A DNA stretch of 7,854 nt from assembly GCA_900772565.1 (NCBI GenBank), contig CAAHET010000107.1:1-7854 (forward strand), in the 5' to 3' direction. Below the pieces are notes generated by a model. It had not been told where the DNA came from and did no database searches. It saw only the letters and a program-made list of their open reading frames with translations. Origin of the DNA: an uncultured Faecalibacterium sp. Lineage in GTDB: Bacteria; Bacillota; Clostridia; Oscillospirales; Ruminococcaceae. This document shows, piece by piece, positions 1 to 5,763 of this stretch. Position 1 is the first letter of the stretch; each line of letters opens with the position of its first letter. A program made the position numbers and the translations under genes.

Positions 1-75
<75 letters not shown>

Positions 76-80
76 AAGGC

Positions 81-120
81 AAACACCTCGAAGTCTCAGG
101 ACTTCGGGGTGTTTTTTGTT
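81..120 (+). terminator. Intrinsic terminator of the tRNA-Thr transcript
   Basis: A 14-bp stem pairs 81-94 with 101-114, with a single T-G wobble (88/107) and a six-base CTCAGG loop. It is followed by a T-rich tract at 112-120. It starts six bases after the tRNA CCA end. Confidence 0.93.
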
Positions 121-140
121 TATCCTTTCAGCCGCACCGC

Positions 141-176
141 AAAAATACCGCCGCACAGCTGTGCGGCGGTATTTTT
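141..176 (-). terminator. Perfect 36-nt palindromic terminator of the sigma-factor operon, possibly bidirectional
   Basis: The segment is a perfect inverted repeat centred on CAGCTG (156-161), with A5 at one end and T5 at the other, so each strand carries a GC-rich hairpin followed by a U tract. On the minus strand it directly overlaps the last base of the stop codon of the membrane protein gene ending at 176. On the plus strand it would act as a back-up terminator behind the tRNA terminator. Only 20 bases separate the two hairpins. Confidence 0.92.
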
Positions 177-1027
177 CATTCTTCCCCATCGGGGATATTT
201 TCTGCGTCCAGCAGATACTCGGTCTCGGTCTGCTGCTCCATCTGCTGCTCTGTCCAGTCCAGCTGCACAGCGCCGCTCAGATCCAGCGAATAATCCTCGG
301 TGTACAGCAGACTGCCGGTGTTCAGGCTGCTTTCCGCTGCGCTGCGGGCATCCCATGTAAAGTGCAGCTTTTCCGGCGGCACGGTGCACTGCTTTGCCAG
401 TGCGGTCAGGGTGTAGCAGTCCCGGGCAAAGGCGGCGGCGCTGTCGTAAGGGCCGAACAGCTCCACGGTCAGGGTCAGGCAGGCATCCCCGGCGGGCAGG
501 GCGGCGGCCTGCTGCAAAGTCTCGGCCTTTGCACCGTTCAGGTACAGCCAGCCGCTGATGTTCTGGATGGCGATGTCCTGCGCGTCCTGCTTATAGGCAG
601 TGTACAGTTCGTCAATGGCCTGTGTGCTCAGGCGGTGCATGGTCTGCTGCGTCTGCGGGTCCATCTCGTCCCACACCATGGGCAGCATCGCCATGCAGAA
701 GCAGCCCGCCATCAGCACCAGACAGACCAGCACGGACACAAAATCGTACTTCCAGCGGCCGGGGCGGGCGGCAAAAAACAGCACCTCGCACCCCAGCAGC
801 ACCAGCGCCACCGCCGGGGCAATTTTCAAGGTCAGCTGCACATCAAAGCCCGGCACGAAGAAATACAGCAGGAAGAACACGCCCGCCGCAATAAGGCACG
901 CGCCCAAGGTCAGGCTGCCCACCCGGCGCAGGGGCTTTTCAGCGGGTCGTTTTTCTGCCGGTTTCTGCTCCGGCGCGGGCGCACTGCCCGGCTGTGCCGT
1001 CAAAGGGGTCTTATTCTGCTCGGTCAT
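176..1027 (-). CDS. Three-helix membrane protein with large C-terminal extracytoplasmic domain (unknown function)
   Basis: I do not recognise a named family. The 283-residue protein starts with a hydrophilic Pro/Ala/Glu/Lys-rich tail (about 1-37, with a KPAEK/RPAEK near-repeat). Three hydrophobic segments follow, at about 38-58, 67-87 and 96-117, and then a soluble domain of about 165 residues (118-283) ending in an acidic stretch. The basic tail before helix 1 and the RPGRWK loop between helices 2 and 3 suggest, by the positive-inside rule, that the N terminus is cytoplasmic and the C-terminal domain outside. The start at 1027 is chosen because GGAGG lies six bases upstream; an ATG two codons earlier, at 1033, directly abuts GGAGG and is unlikely. 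It overlaps the preceding gene by 17 bases and is the last gene of the operon. A role in sensing the signal for the sigma/anti-sigma pair is inference only. Confidence 0.85.
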   Translation of the reverse strand: MTEQNKTPLTAQPGSAPAPEQKPAEKRPAEKPLRRVGSLTLGACLIAAGVFFLLYFFVPGFDVQLTLKIAPAVALVLLGCEVLFFAARPGRWKYDFVSVLVCLVLMAGCFCMAMLPMVWDEMDPQTQQTMHRLSTQAIDELYTAYKQDAQDIAIQNISGWLYLNGAKAETLQQAAALPAGDACLTLTVELFGPYDSAAAFARDCYTLTALAKQCTVPPEKLHFTWDARSAAESSLNTGSLLYTEDYSLDLSGAVQLDWTEQQMEQQTETEYLLDAENIPDGEE

Positions 1028-1736
1028 CGTCATCCTCCGCAGGGGTTTCGTTCTGTTCTGCGCCGGTCACCGGCTCGCCCAGCAGTGCCGAAAGCTCCGG
1101 CATGGCAAAATGGGTATCCGTGTCTGCGGTGTCCTCGGCGTCCTCAGCCTGCGGCGCAGCCGTGTAGGCGTGGAAATCCTCGGCTTCCTCAGTCTCCTCT
1201 TCAGGGGGCTGCTTGTCCTTTTTGTTTTTCGGGCCGCGCACCAGCCACATACCGCACACGACCAGCGCCACGCAGACCACGATCTGCGGCAGGGCATCCA
1301 GCATCAGGTAGATGGCGCGGAAAACCGGGTTATCCTGTCCCCAGCGCCACATCACATCGCCCAGCACCCGCATGATGATGTTGTTGTAGAACACGATGGC
1401 ACCTAGCGCGATGAGCCCCCAGCCCACCAGCTTGTGGCTCTCGCCCATGAACTGGGTCATGCGGGCATCGTGCCAGTTGAAGTGCACCAGATAATCGTCC
1501 TCCGGGGCTTTTTCTGCCGTCAGCTGTGCGCGGAGGTTAAGGGTATCGAAAAAGCTGTACATATACACAACGATGCAGCCGACTACCAGTGCGTCCAGCC
1601 CCGTGGTGCTGCCTAGGATAATGAACAGGCAGAACATTGTGATGAGCGAGAGCCCCCGCTTCATATAGCCCTGATACATCTGCCCCGCACCGGGGATGCA
1701 GGCAAACAGCAGGGTCAGGATCCCGTTTTTCTTCAT
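1011..1736 (-). CDS. TM2-like polytopic membrane protein with acidic C-terminal tail
   Basis: A 241-residue membrane protein. The N terminus (about 1-45) has the look of a TM2-type module: a hydrophobic stretch, then PGAGQMYQGYMKRG (15-28), then another helix. Hydrophobic segments are seen at about 5-18, 30-62 (probably two helices), 103-120 and 149-166. The tail from about 170 is hydrophilic. It begins basic (KNKKDK) and then becomes strongly acidic, with many E/D residues and a D4 run near the end, and is probably cytoplasmic. ATG 1736 is preferred over ATG 1751 because GAGGGA lies seven bases upstream, overlapping the stop codon of the anti-sigma gene. It lies between the anti-sigma gene and the three-helix protein gene in one operon. 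TM2 proteins have no single known function. A structural or signalling partner role in the cassette is inference. Confidence 0.85.
   Translation of the reverse strand: MKKNGILTLLFACIPGAGQMYQGYMKRGLSLITMFCLFIILGSTTGLDALVVGCIVVYMYSFFDTLNLRAQLTAEKAPEDDYLVHFNWHDARMTQFMGESHKLVGWGLIALGAIVFYNNIIMRVLGDVMWRWGQDNPVFRAIYLMLDALPQIVVCVALVVCGMWLVRGPKNKKDKQPPEEETEEAEDFHAYTAAPQAEDAEDTADTDTHFAMPELSALLGEPVTGAEQNETPAEDDDDRAE
1034..1038 (-). promoter_or_regulatory. Ribosome binding site that sets the start at 1027
   Basis: GGAGG on the minus strand lies six bases before the ATG at 1027 and zero bases before the ATG at 1033. It therefore favours the downstream ATG. It sits inside the coding end of the preceding gene, which suggests translational coupling. 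Confidence 0.75.
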
Positions 1737-1743
1737 AATCAGT

Positions 1744-1749
1744 TCCCTC
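1744..1749 (-). promoter_or_regulatory. Ribosome binding site that sets the start at 1736
   Basis: GAGGGA on the minus strand, seven bases upstream of ATG 1736, overlaps the TGA stop (1748-1750) of the anti-sigma gene. The alternative ATG at 1751 overlaps that same stop but has no Shine-Dalgarno sequence. Confidence 0.7.
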
Positions 1750-2269
1750 ATTTCTCAGTGGTGTCTGCACTGTGGTGCAAAAGCGCATCCAGTGCATCGG
1801 ATAGTTTTTCGGTCAGCTGCTTTTTGTCCTCTATGGGCTTGCCCAGCGGGGCGGTGGATGGCTGCGGGGCTTTGTCGTTCACCGGCTTGCCCAGCAGCTC
1901 CGGTTCGGTCTGCTGTGTGGTCTGCGGCAGCCATGTGTTCAGCTGCTGCCCGGTGTGCAGGATCTGTTCCAGCGTACCGGCACGCCACAGCGTCAGCGCC
2001 AGCACGGCGGCTACGGTCGCCACGGCGGCGCGCCCCCATGTGTTCTGCATCAGCCGTATCCAGATCGTGCCCATCACTGCGCCCCGGGCGGAGCGCGGCG
2101 GCTGCTCCAGCACAGCATCGGTCAGCAGGGCGGTGTAGCGGTCCATGCAGCGGTCGCAGTAGGCAAGGTGCTCGGCGGCTTCCAGCCGCTGTGTTTCGTC
2201 CAATTGCCCGCCGACCAGTGCCTGCAAGCCTTCCTCGCTCAGACAGCCTTTTGCGTCAAACAGTTCCAT
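1748..2269 (-). CDS. Zinc-finger (ZAS-type) transmembrane anti-sigma factor
   Basis: A 173-residue protein with the order expected of membrane-bound anti-sigma factors. The cytoplasmic N-terminal domain carries H34-x3-C38-x2-C41, the zinc-binding anti-sigma signature that clamps an ECF sigma factor. One transmembrane helix follows at about 81-96 and then an extracytoplasmic tail of about 75 residues. The tail holds two copies of LGKP(V/I)(N/E)DK, at 126-133 and 142-149. The start at 2269 is set by AAAGGAGG seven bases upstream; an in-frame GTG at 2287 would place that site inside the gene. Its first 14 bases overlap the end of the sigma factor gene, so the two products are probably made in a fixed ratio. 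The predicted role is to hold the sigma factor inactive at the membrane until an envelope signal arrives. Family assignment is strong; the signal is unknown. Confidence 0.9.
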   Translation of the reverse strand: MELFDAKGCLSEEGLQALVGGQLDETQRLEAAEHLAYCDRCMDRYTALLTDAVLEQPPRSARGAVMGTIWIRLMQNTWGRAAVATVAAVLALTLWRAGTLEQILHTGQQLNTWLPQTTQQTEPELLGKPVNDKAPQPSTAPLGKPIEDKKQLTEKLSDALDALLHHSADTTEK

Positions 2270-2801
2270 GTACGCTCCTCCTTTCACAGGGTATGCGGTC
2301 GTTTTGCAGGATCTGCTGCGCCAGCATCTTTTTGGCGCGGTAGATCTGCGCTTCCACCGTTTTGGGCGGGCGGCCGCACAGCCTTGCCGCTTCGGCCATG
2401 GTGTGCTGCTCCAGCAGCACCAGACGGCAGGGCGTGCAGTAGGGCTCGCGCAGATCTAAGATCATCTCCGTAAGCTCTTCTTCGCCCAGCGCTTCCAGCA
2501 CCTGCTGTTCCGGCTGCATACCGGGCGGCGCCCCCTCCAGCGCCAGCACCTCGTCGCCGGGGGTGTTCATCTTGCGCACCCATGCGCTGCGCAGATAATC
2601 TTTGGCTTTGTTGGCGGCGATGCGCGCCAGCCATTGCTTTTCAAAGCCGGGCGGGCAGCGGTCGATGGCCCGCCACGCCGCCAGAAAAGTCTCCTGCGTC
2701 AGGTCCTGCGCTTCCTGTACATCCGGTACCAGCTGGTGGCAGACCGTGTACACGAGCGCCTGATATTTCTGCACCATCGTGCTGAATTCCTGTGTTGTCA
2801 A
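2256..2801 (-). CDS. ECF-type RNA polymerase sigma factor (sigma-70 family)
   Basis: A 181-residue protein of typical ECF length. Region 2 spans about 10-76, with a DLTQETFLAAWRAID segment (33-47) and a region 2.4-like ARIAANKAKDYLRS (59-72). A variable linker follows, then region 4 at about 108-162 ending in the helix-turn-helix segment GRPPKTVEAQIYRAKKML. It directs RNA polymerase to a small regulon that probably includes this operon. Within region 4, YCTPC (121-125) stands where most family members have a Tyr-Arg-x-x-x stretch, giving a CxxC pair. The start is taken as TTG 2801, twelve bases after AAAGGAGG (2814-2821); no in-frame ATG or GTG is closer. ATG 2777 (codon 9) is the alternative but would trim a conserved-looking N-terminal helix. 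Overlap with the downstream anti-sigma gene supports the pairing. Confidence 0.92.
   Translation of the reverse strand: MTTQEFSTMVQKYQALVYTVCHQLVPDVQEAQDLTQETFLAAWRAIDRCPPGFEKQWLARIAANKAKDYLRSAWVRKMNTPGDEVLALEGAPPGMQPEQQVLEALGEEELTEMILDLREPYCTPCRLVLLEQHTMAEAARLCGRPPKTVEAQIYRAKKMLAQQILQNDRIPCERRSVHGTV
2277..2284 (-). promoter_or_regulatory. Ribosome binding site of the anti-sigma gene, inside the sigma gene
   Basis: AAAGGAGG with a seven-base spacer to ATG 2269. It lies wholly within the last codons of the sigma factor gene and decides the anti-sigma start. Confidence 0.85.
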
Positions 2802-2813
2802 CGCGCTGCACGG

Positions 2814-2821
2814 CCTCCTTT
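2814..2821 (-). promoter_or_regulatory. Ribosome binding site of the sigma gene, with long spacer to a TTG start
   Basis: AAAGGAGG on the minus strand is twelve bases from TTG 2801. A GTG at 2811 is too close and out of frame. A near-consensus site with a long spacer and a weak start codon could limit sigma factor synthesis. Confidence 0.6.
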
Positions 2822-2864
2822 CCGGTTCTGGATGCGGTGCTCTGCGCCGCCCTTCTGTCTTTAA

Positions 2865-2887
2865 TACGAAGGAGCGGCGGCGGTTCC
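2865..2887 (-). promoter_or_regulatory. Candidate ECF-type promoter of the sigma operon
   Basis: On the minus strand GGAAC (2887-2883) precedes CGTAT (2868-2864). These resemble the GGAAC/TGAAAC -35 and CGTA/CGTC -10 elements of ECF promoters, as would suit autoregulation. The spacing is 14 bases rather than the usual 16-17, so this is tentative. I see no convincing sigma-A promoter on this strand in 2802-2974. Confidence 0.28.
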
Positions 2888-2934
2888 TGCATAAAAACTA
2901 AAATATTTTAAAACTTTTTCTTCTTCCGCAGATA

Positions 2935-2943
2935 TGGTACAAT
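2935..2943 (+). promoter_or_regulatory. Extended -10 promoter of birA
   Basis: TGG followed by TACAAT (2938-2943) forms an extended -10 element 31 bases before the birA ATG. The -35 position (around 2915-2920) is only T-rich. Transcription would start near 2950, giving a short leader with GGGAGG at 2960-2965. Confidence 0.55.
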
Positions 2944-2974
2944 CGTAATATAACATATAGGGAGGGTTTTCGCC

Positions 2975-3937
2975 ATGGCATCCACCACCCGTCAGGCGCT
3001 TTTGCAGGCGCTCAGCGCCGCCGAGGGCGCGTATATTTCCGGCCAGCAGCTGGCGCAGCAGCTGGGGGTCAGCCGCGCCGCCGTGCACAAGGCTGCGGCG
3101 GCGCTTACCGCGCAGGGCTATGCGCTGGAAGCCGCCTCCCGCCGGGGGTACCGCCTGCTGGGCGGCGACCCCTTCTGCGCCGAAGCGGTCGGCCCCTACC
3201 CCGCCCCGGTGCAGCTGTACGACACGCTGGAAAGCACCAACCGCACCGCAAAGCTGCTGGCGCTGGAAGGCGCTGCCCACGGCACGCTGGTGCTGGCGGG
3301 CGGGCAGACCGCCGGGCGCGGGCGGCTGGGACGCAGCTTTGCAAGCCCGACGGGCAAAGGGGTGTACTGTTCGGTAGTGCTGCGCCCGCCGCTGCCTGCC
3401 GCCAACGCCCAGACCGCCACTATCGGCGCGGCAGTGGCGGTGTGCCGGGCGGTGCAGACGCTGTGCGGGCTGGAACTTGCCATCAAGTGGGTGAACGACC
3501 TATATTACAAGGGCAAAAAGGTGTGCGGCATCCTGACCGAAGCCGGCACAGACCTTGAAAGCGGCCAGCTGGAATGGCTGGTGGTGGGCATTGGGCTGAA
3601 CCTGACCGCCACGGCTGAGGACTTTCCCCCGGAGCTGACCGCCAAGGCCGGCAGCTTATACCCCGGCAGCCCCGCCCCGGTAAGCCGGGCGGCGCTGGCG
3701 GGTGCCATCGGGCGGGAGCTGTTAGCGCTGTGCCCGGGTTTTAAATGTCTGGACGAGTACCGCGCCCGTTGCTTTGTGCCCGGCCACTGGGTGACCGTGT
3801 GCACCGGCACCGAGACCTACGCCGCACAAGCGCTTTCCATTGACGATGCCGGGCGGCTGGTGGTGCAGCGGGAGGGCGGCCGCACCGAAGCGCTGCGCTG
3901 CGGCGAAGTGACCATCCGTCCTACCAAAACAGATTGA
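2975..3937 (+). CDS. birA: Bifunctional biotin--[acetyl-CoA-carboxylase] ligase / biotin repressor
   Basis: A 320-residue protein, the full length of class II biotin protein ligases. The N-terminal winged helix-turn-helix (about 5-62, with ISGQQLAQQLGVSRAAVHKA) is the DNA-binding repressor module. The catalytic domain carries STN (87-89), the biotinyl-5'-AMP loop GRGRLGR (114-120), GKGVYCS (127-133), KWVND with the catalytic lysine K171, and GILTE (185-189). A C-terminal SH3-like domain lies at about 270-315. It activates biotin with ATP and transfers it to a lysine of biotin-dependent enzymes in the cytoplasm; with biotinyl-AMP bound it can repress biotin genes. The ATG at 2975 follows GGGAGG by nine bases. 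No palindromic biotin operator is visible near its own promoter and no biotin genes are in the window. It is transcribed away from the sigma operon and converges on moaA. Confidence 0.97.
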   Translation: MASTTRQALLQALSAAEGAYISGQQLAQQLGVSRAAVHKAAAALTAQGYALEAASRRGYRLLGGDPFCAEAVGPYPAPVQLYDTLESTNRTAKLLALEGAAHGTLVLAGGQTAGRGRLGRSFASPTGKGVYCSVVLRPPLPAANAQTATIGAAVAVCRAVQTLCGLELAIKWVNDLYYKGKKVCGILTEAGTDLESGQLEWLVVGIGLNLTATAEDFPPELTAKAGSLYPGSPAPVSRAALAGAIGRELLALCPGFKCLDEYRARCFVPGHWVTVCTGTETYAAQALSIDDAGRLVVQREGGRTEALRCGEVTIRPTKTD

Positions 3938-3949
3938 CCGGCAGCGCCG

Positions 3950-4954
3950 TCATCCCCCGATGCGGTACATATCCCGGGTCACCGGGATATCAAGGCAGTC
4001 CCACGGGTGGAAAGGATGCTGCAGGGGCTTGCTGCGGATCGCCGTCCGGATGGCTTCCAGCAACTGCACGTCCGATGCGCCGCCGCGCAGCATTTCTCCC
4101 AGCTCTACGCCTTCCTCGCTGGCCAGACAGGGCCGCAGGAAGCCGGAGGCCGACAGACGCACCCGGTTGCAACAGGTGCAGAAAGGCTCTTTGCCGTGCA
4201 CCGGACTAATAAAGCCCACACTGCCCGCCCAGCCGGGGTTTGTGTAATATACCGCCGGCCCGTCTCCAAAAGCGGCGCTCTGCGCCGGGGGCAGGCTGTA
4301 CAGCCGGGGATAATCCTGCCGCAGCTGCTGCAGGATCTCGCTGTTGGGGATGCCCAGCTCCTGCATTTCCCGGGCGCAGCCCACGGGCATCAGCTCCAGA
4401 AACCGCAGCCGGACGGGGAAAAAACGGACATACCGCCGGACGAGCCACCGGTAGTCCTGCTCATTATAGCCCCGCAGCGCCATATAATTGAGCTTGAGCG
4501 GAATACCACAGAACATGGCGTCCTCAAAGGCCTGCTTCACGGCGGCGTGCTGCTGCTGCGTAAGGTGGGAGATGCGCTTGTTCCGGGTATAGCTCAGACT
4601 GTTCAGGCTCAGATTGATGCCGTCCAGCCCGGCCTGCTTCAGCGCCGGCAGCTGCGCCGACAGCAGGGTGCCGTTGGTGGTCAGAGTTACCTTGCGGATG
4701 CCGGGCACAGCCTTGAGCCGGGCGGTCAGCTGCGGCACGCCGGCACGCAGCAAAGGCTCGCCGCCGGTCAGCCGCAAGGTATCGATGCCGCAGGCGGCAA
4801 ACAGCTGCACCAGATGCAGCAGCTCCGCATCGGTAAGCTCCGGCGGCGGCAGTGCGGCAGGCTCCTGCGGGCGGCAGTAGCAGCAGCGCAGGTTGCAGCT
4901 CTCGGTCAGCGAGAGCCGCAGGCAATGGATATCACGGTTTGCCTGATCATACAT
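3950..4954 (-). CDS. moaA: GTP 3',8-cyclase, radical SAM enzyme of molybdenum cofactor synthesis
   Basis: A 334-residue protein of normal MoaA length. The N-terminal radical-SAM cluster motif is C20-x3-C24-x2-C27. LTGGEPLLR (62-70) and TTNGT (92-96) belong to the S-adenosylmethionine site. RFLELMPVG (184-192) follows. The second 4Fe-4S cluster motif is C259-x2-C262-NRVR-...-C276 (CxxC-x13-C), and the protein ends in the conserved double glycine. It converts GTP to the 3',8-cyclo intermediate of cyclic pyranopterin. Departures from the usual pattern are TESCN where TDRCN is common, CRP after the third cysteine instead of CMP, and SLNSL instead of SLDSL. ATG 4954 is preceded by AAGGAGA; an upstream in-frame ATG at 5059 would run through a terminator and is rejected. 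No other moa, moe or mog gene is in the window. The stop lies 12 bases from the converging birA stop. Confidence 0.95.
   Translation of the reverse strand: MYDQANRDIHCLRLSLTESCNLRCCYCRPQEPAALPPPELTDAELLHLVQLFAACGIDTLRLTGGEPLLRAGVPQLTARLKAVPGIRKVTLTTNGTLLSAQLPALKQAGLDGINLSLNSLSYTRNKRISHLTQQQHAAVKQAFEDAMFCGIPLKLNYMALRGYNEQDYRWLVRRYVRFFPVRLRFLELMPVGCAREMQELGIPNSEILQQLRQDYPRLYSLPPAQSAAFGDGPAVYYTNPGWAGSVGFISPVHGKEPFCTCCNRVRLSASGFLRPCLASEEGVELGEMLRGGASDVQLLEAIRTAIRSKPLQHPFHPWDCLDIPVTRDMYRIGG
3969..3990. repeat. 9-bp inverted repeat inside the 3' end of moaA
   Basis: ATATCCCGG and CCGGGATAT flank a four-base GTCA loop, so both strands fold into the same strong hairpin. It encodes residues 322-330 of MoaA and lies 31 bases past the birA stop. 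No U tract follows on either strand, so it is not a canonical intrinsic terminator. Confidence 0.6.
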
Positions 4955-4971
4955 AGCTTTGGTCTCCTTGC

Positions 4972-4994
4972 GCCCCGTCTGCGGGGCTGTTTTT
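4972..4994 (+). terminator. GC hairpin just upstream of moaA: possible plus-strand terminator or moaA leader hairpin
   Basis: A six-base-pair all-GC stem, GCCCCG (4972-4977) with CGGGGC (4982-4987), closes on a TCTG loop. On the plus strand it is followed by TG and five Ts (4990-4994), as in an intrinsic terminator. On the minus strand the same hairpin lies in the moaA leader, two bases upstream of the AAGGAGA ribosome binding site. Whether it works in either sense is not known. Confidence 0.45.
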
Positions 4995-5000
4995 ATGCCT

Positions 5001-5015
5001 GCCGGATGCCGGATG
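5001..5015. repeat. Tandem 7-bp repeat in the moaA upstream spacer
   Basis: GCCGGAT occurs twice in tandem (5001-5007 and 5008-5014), followed by G. It occupies the short spacer between the gntR terminator and the moaA leader hairpin. No clear sigma-A promoter for moaA is visible in the spacer. Confidence 0.5.
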
Positions 5016-5052
5016 AAAAAAGCCCCTGTCCGCCTTGCAGACAGGGGCTTTT
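5016..5052 (-). terminator. Intrinsic terminator of gntR
   Basis: A 13-bp perfect stem pairs 5018-5030 with 5040-5052 around a nine-base loop. On the minus strand it ends in a run of Ts (5021-5016). It begins four bases after the gntR stop and separates gntR from moaA. Confidence 0.92.
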
Positions 5053-5055
5053 CAA

Positions 5056-5730
5056 TCAACCCTCGGTAAAGTATTCCGGGTGGACGCTGCGCGCCTGCTC
5101 CACCGAAAGCTTATAGCGGTTCAGGTGGCTTTCCAGCGCTTCGCCCAGCTCTTCGGCGGTACCGTGCAGTACCATTTCCAGAATGCGGGTGTGGGCATCG
5201 CAGACGGATTTGTTCTCGTTGGTCTGCAAACTGAACTTGCGGATACGCTCCACGTGCTGCAGCTCACCCAGCATGTGGTCAAAATGCGCCTCCATGCCGG
5301 TGATCTCAAAGGCCTTGCGGTGGAATTGGTTGTCCATGTCCAGCAGCCGGGTCTCCCGGTTTGGTTCGGTCTGGTCGGCCTCCAGCAGGCGGTAGCGCTC
5401 GATGATCTGCCGGTACTCCTGCTCCTGCTGGTCGGTCAAGCGACCGCGCACGCGGTTCAATATCTCTTTTTCAAGGGTAAAGCGGGCAAACTGCTCCAGC
5501 TCCATCCGTTTCAGGTCAATGGGGGCCACATGAGTGCCGCTTTGCGGCTTGATGTCCACCATGTGGGCAATATTGAGCATGATCAGCGCCTCCCGCACGG
5601 GGGTGCGGCTGATGCCCATCTGCTCCGCAAGCTCCCTGTCGTTCAGGGGGTCGCCGGGCTTCAGCTCCATGGTGATGATCCGGCTTCGGATGGTCTGATA
5701 CGCCTGTTCCCTCGCACTCAAAGATGCCAT
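5056..5730 (-). CDS. GntR-family transcriptional regulator, FadR/FCD subfamily
   Basis: A 224-residue regulator. The N-terminal winged helix-turn-helix (about 6-70) has the GntR pattern PGDPLNDRELAEQMGISRTPVREAL (25-49). The C-terminal all-helical FCD ligand domain (about 78-212) keeps the usual metal-site residues, seen here as D133, H137, H180 and H202. Such proteins bind short palindromes as dimers and sense organic or sugar acids; the ligand cannot be read from the sequence. ATG 5730 has AAGGGAGA eight bases upstream. It has a near-consensus promoter (TTGACA, 17 bases, TAATAT) whose start region overlaps a GTATAC palindrome, suggesting autorepression. A strong terminator follows. A similar motif sits at the promoter of the KDPG aldolase gene about 2 kb away, so that gene is a candidate target (inference). 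Confidence 0.93.
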   Translation of the reverse strand: MASLSAREQAYQTIRSRIITMELKPGDPLNDRELAEQMGISRTPVREALIMLNIAHMVDIKPQSGTHVAPIDLKRMELEQFARFTLEKEILNRVRGRLTDQQEQEYRQIIERYRLLEADQTEPNRETRLLDMDNQFHRKAFEITGMEAHFDHMLGELQHVERIRKFSLQTNENKSVCDAHTRILEMVLHGTAEELGEALESHLNRYKLSVEQARSVHPEYFTEG

Positions 5731-5763
5731 TGCAGTGTTCTCCCTTCGGGGTCAATTGGTGAT

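Noticed and set aside
116..1375. Plus-strand open reading frame of 419 codons opposite the two membrane protein genes
   Set aside because: It is a composition effect of GC-rich antisense frames. It has no ribosome binding site, is Gln/Arg/His-rich with no recognisable domain, starts inside terminators and opposes well-supported genes.
2774..2801. TTGACA at the sigma gene start as a -35 box
   Set aside because: No -10 lies at the right distance, and it coincides with the TTG start codon and next codon of the sigma factor gene.
3938..3949. CGGC-AGC-GCCG as a terminator between birA and moaA
   Set aside because: The stem is only four base pairs and no U tract follows it immediately on either strand.
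4955..5015. Molybdenum cofactor riboswitch upstream of moaA
   Set aside because: Only about 60 bases lie between the gntR terminator and moaA, too short for that fold, and the characteristic helices are absent.
4007..5116. Plus-strand 369-codon frame opposite moaA
   Set aside because: It is antisense to a clear MoaA with both cluster motifs. It runs through the gntR terminator and has no family features.
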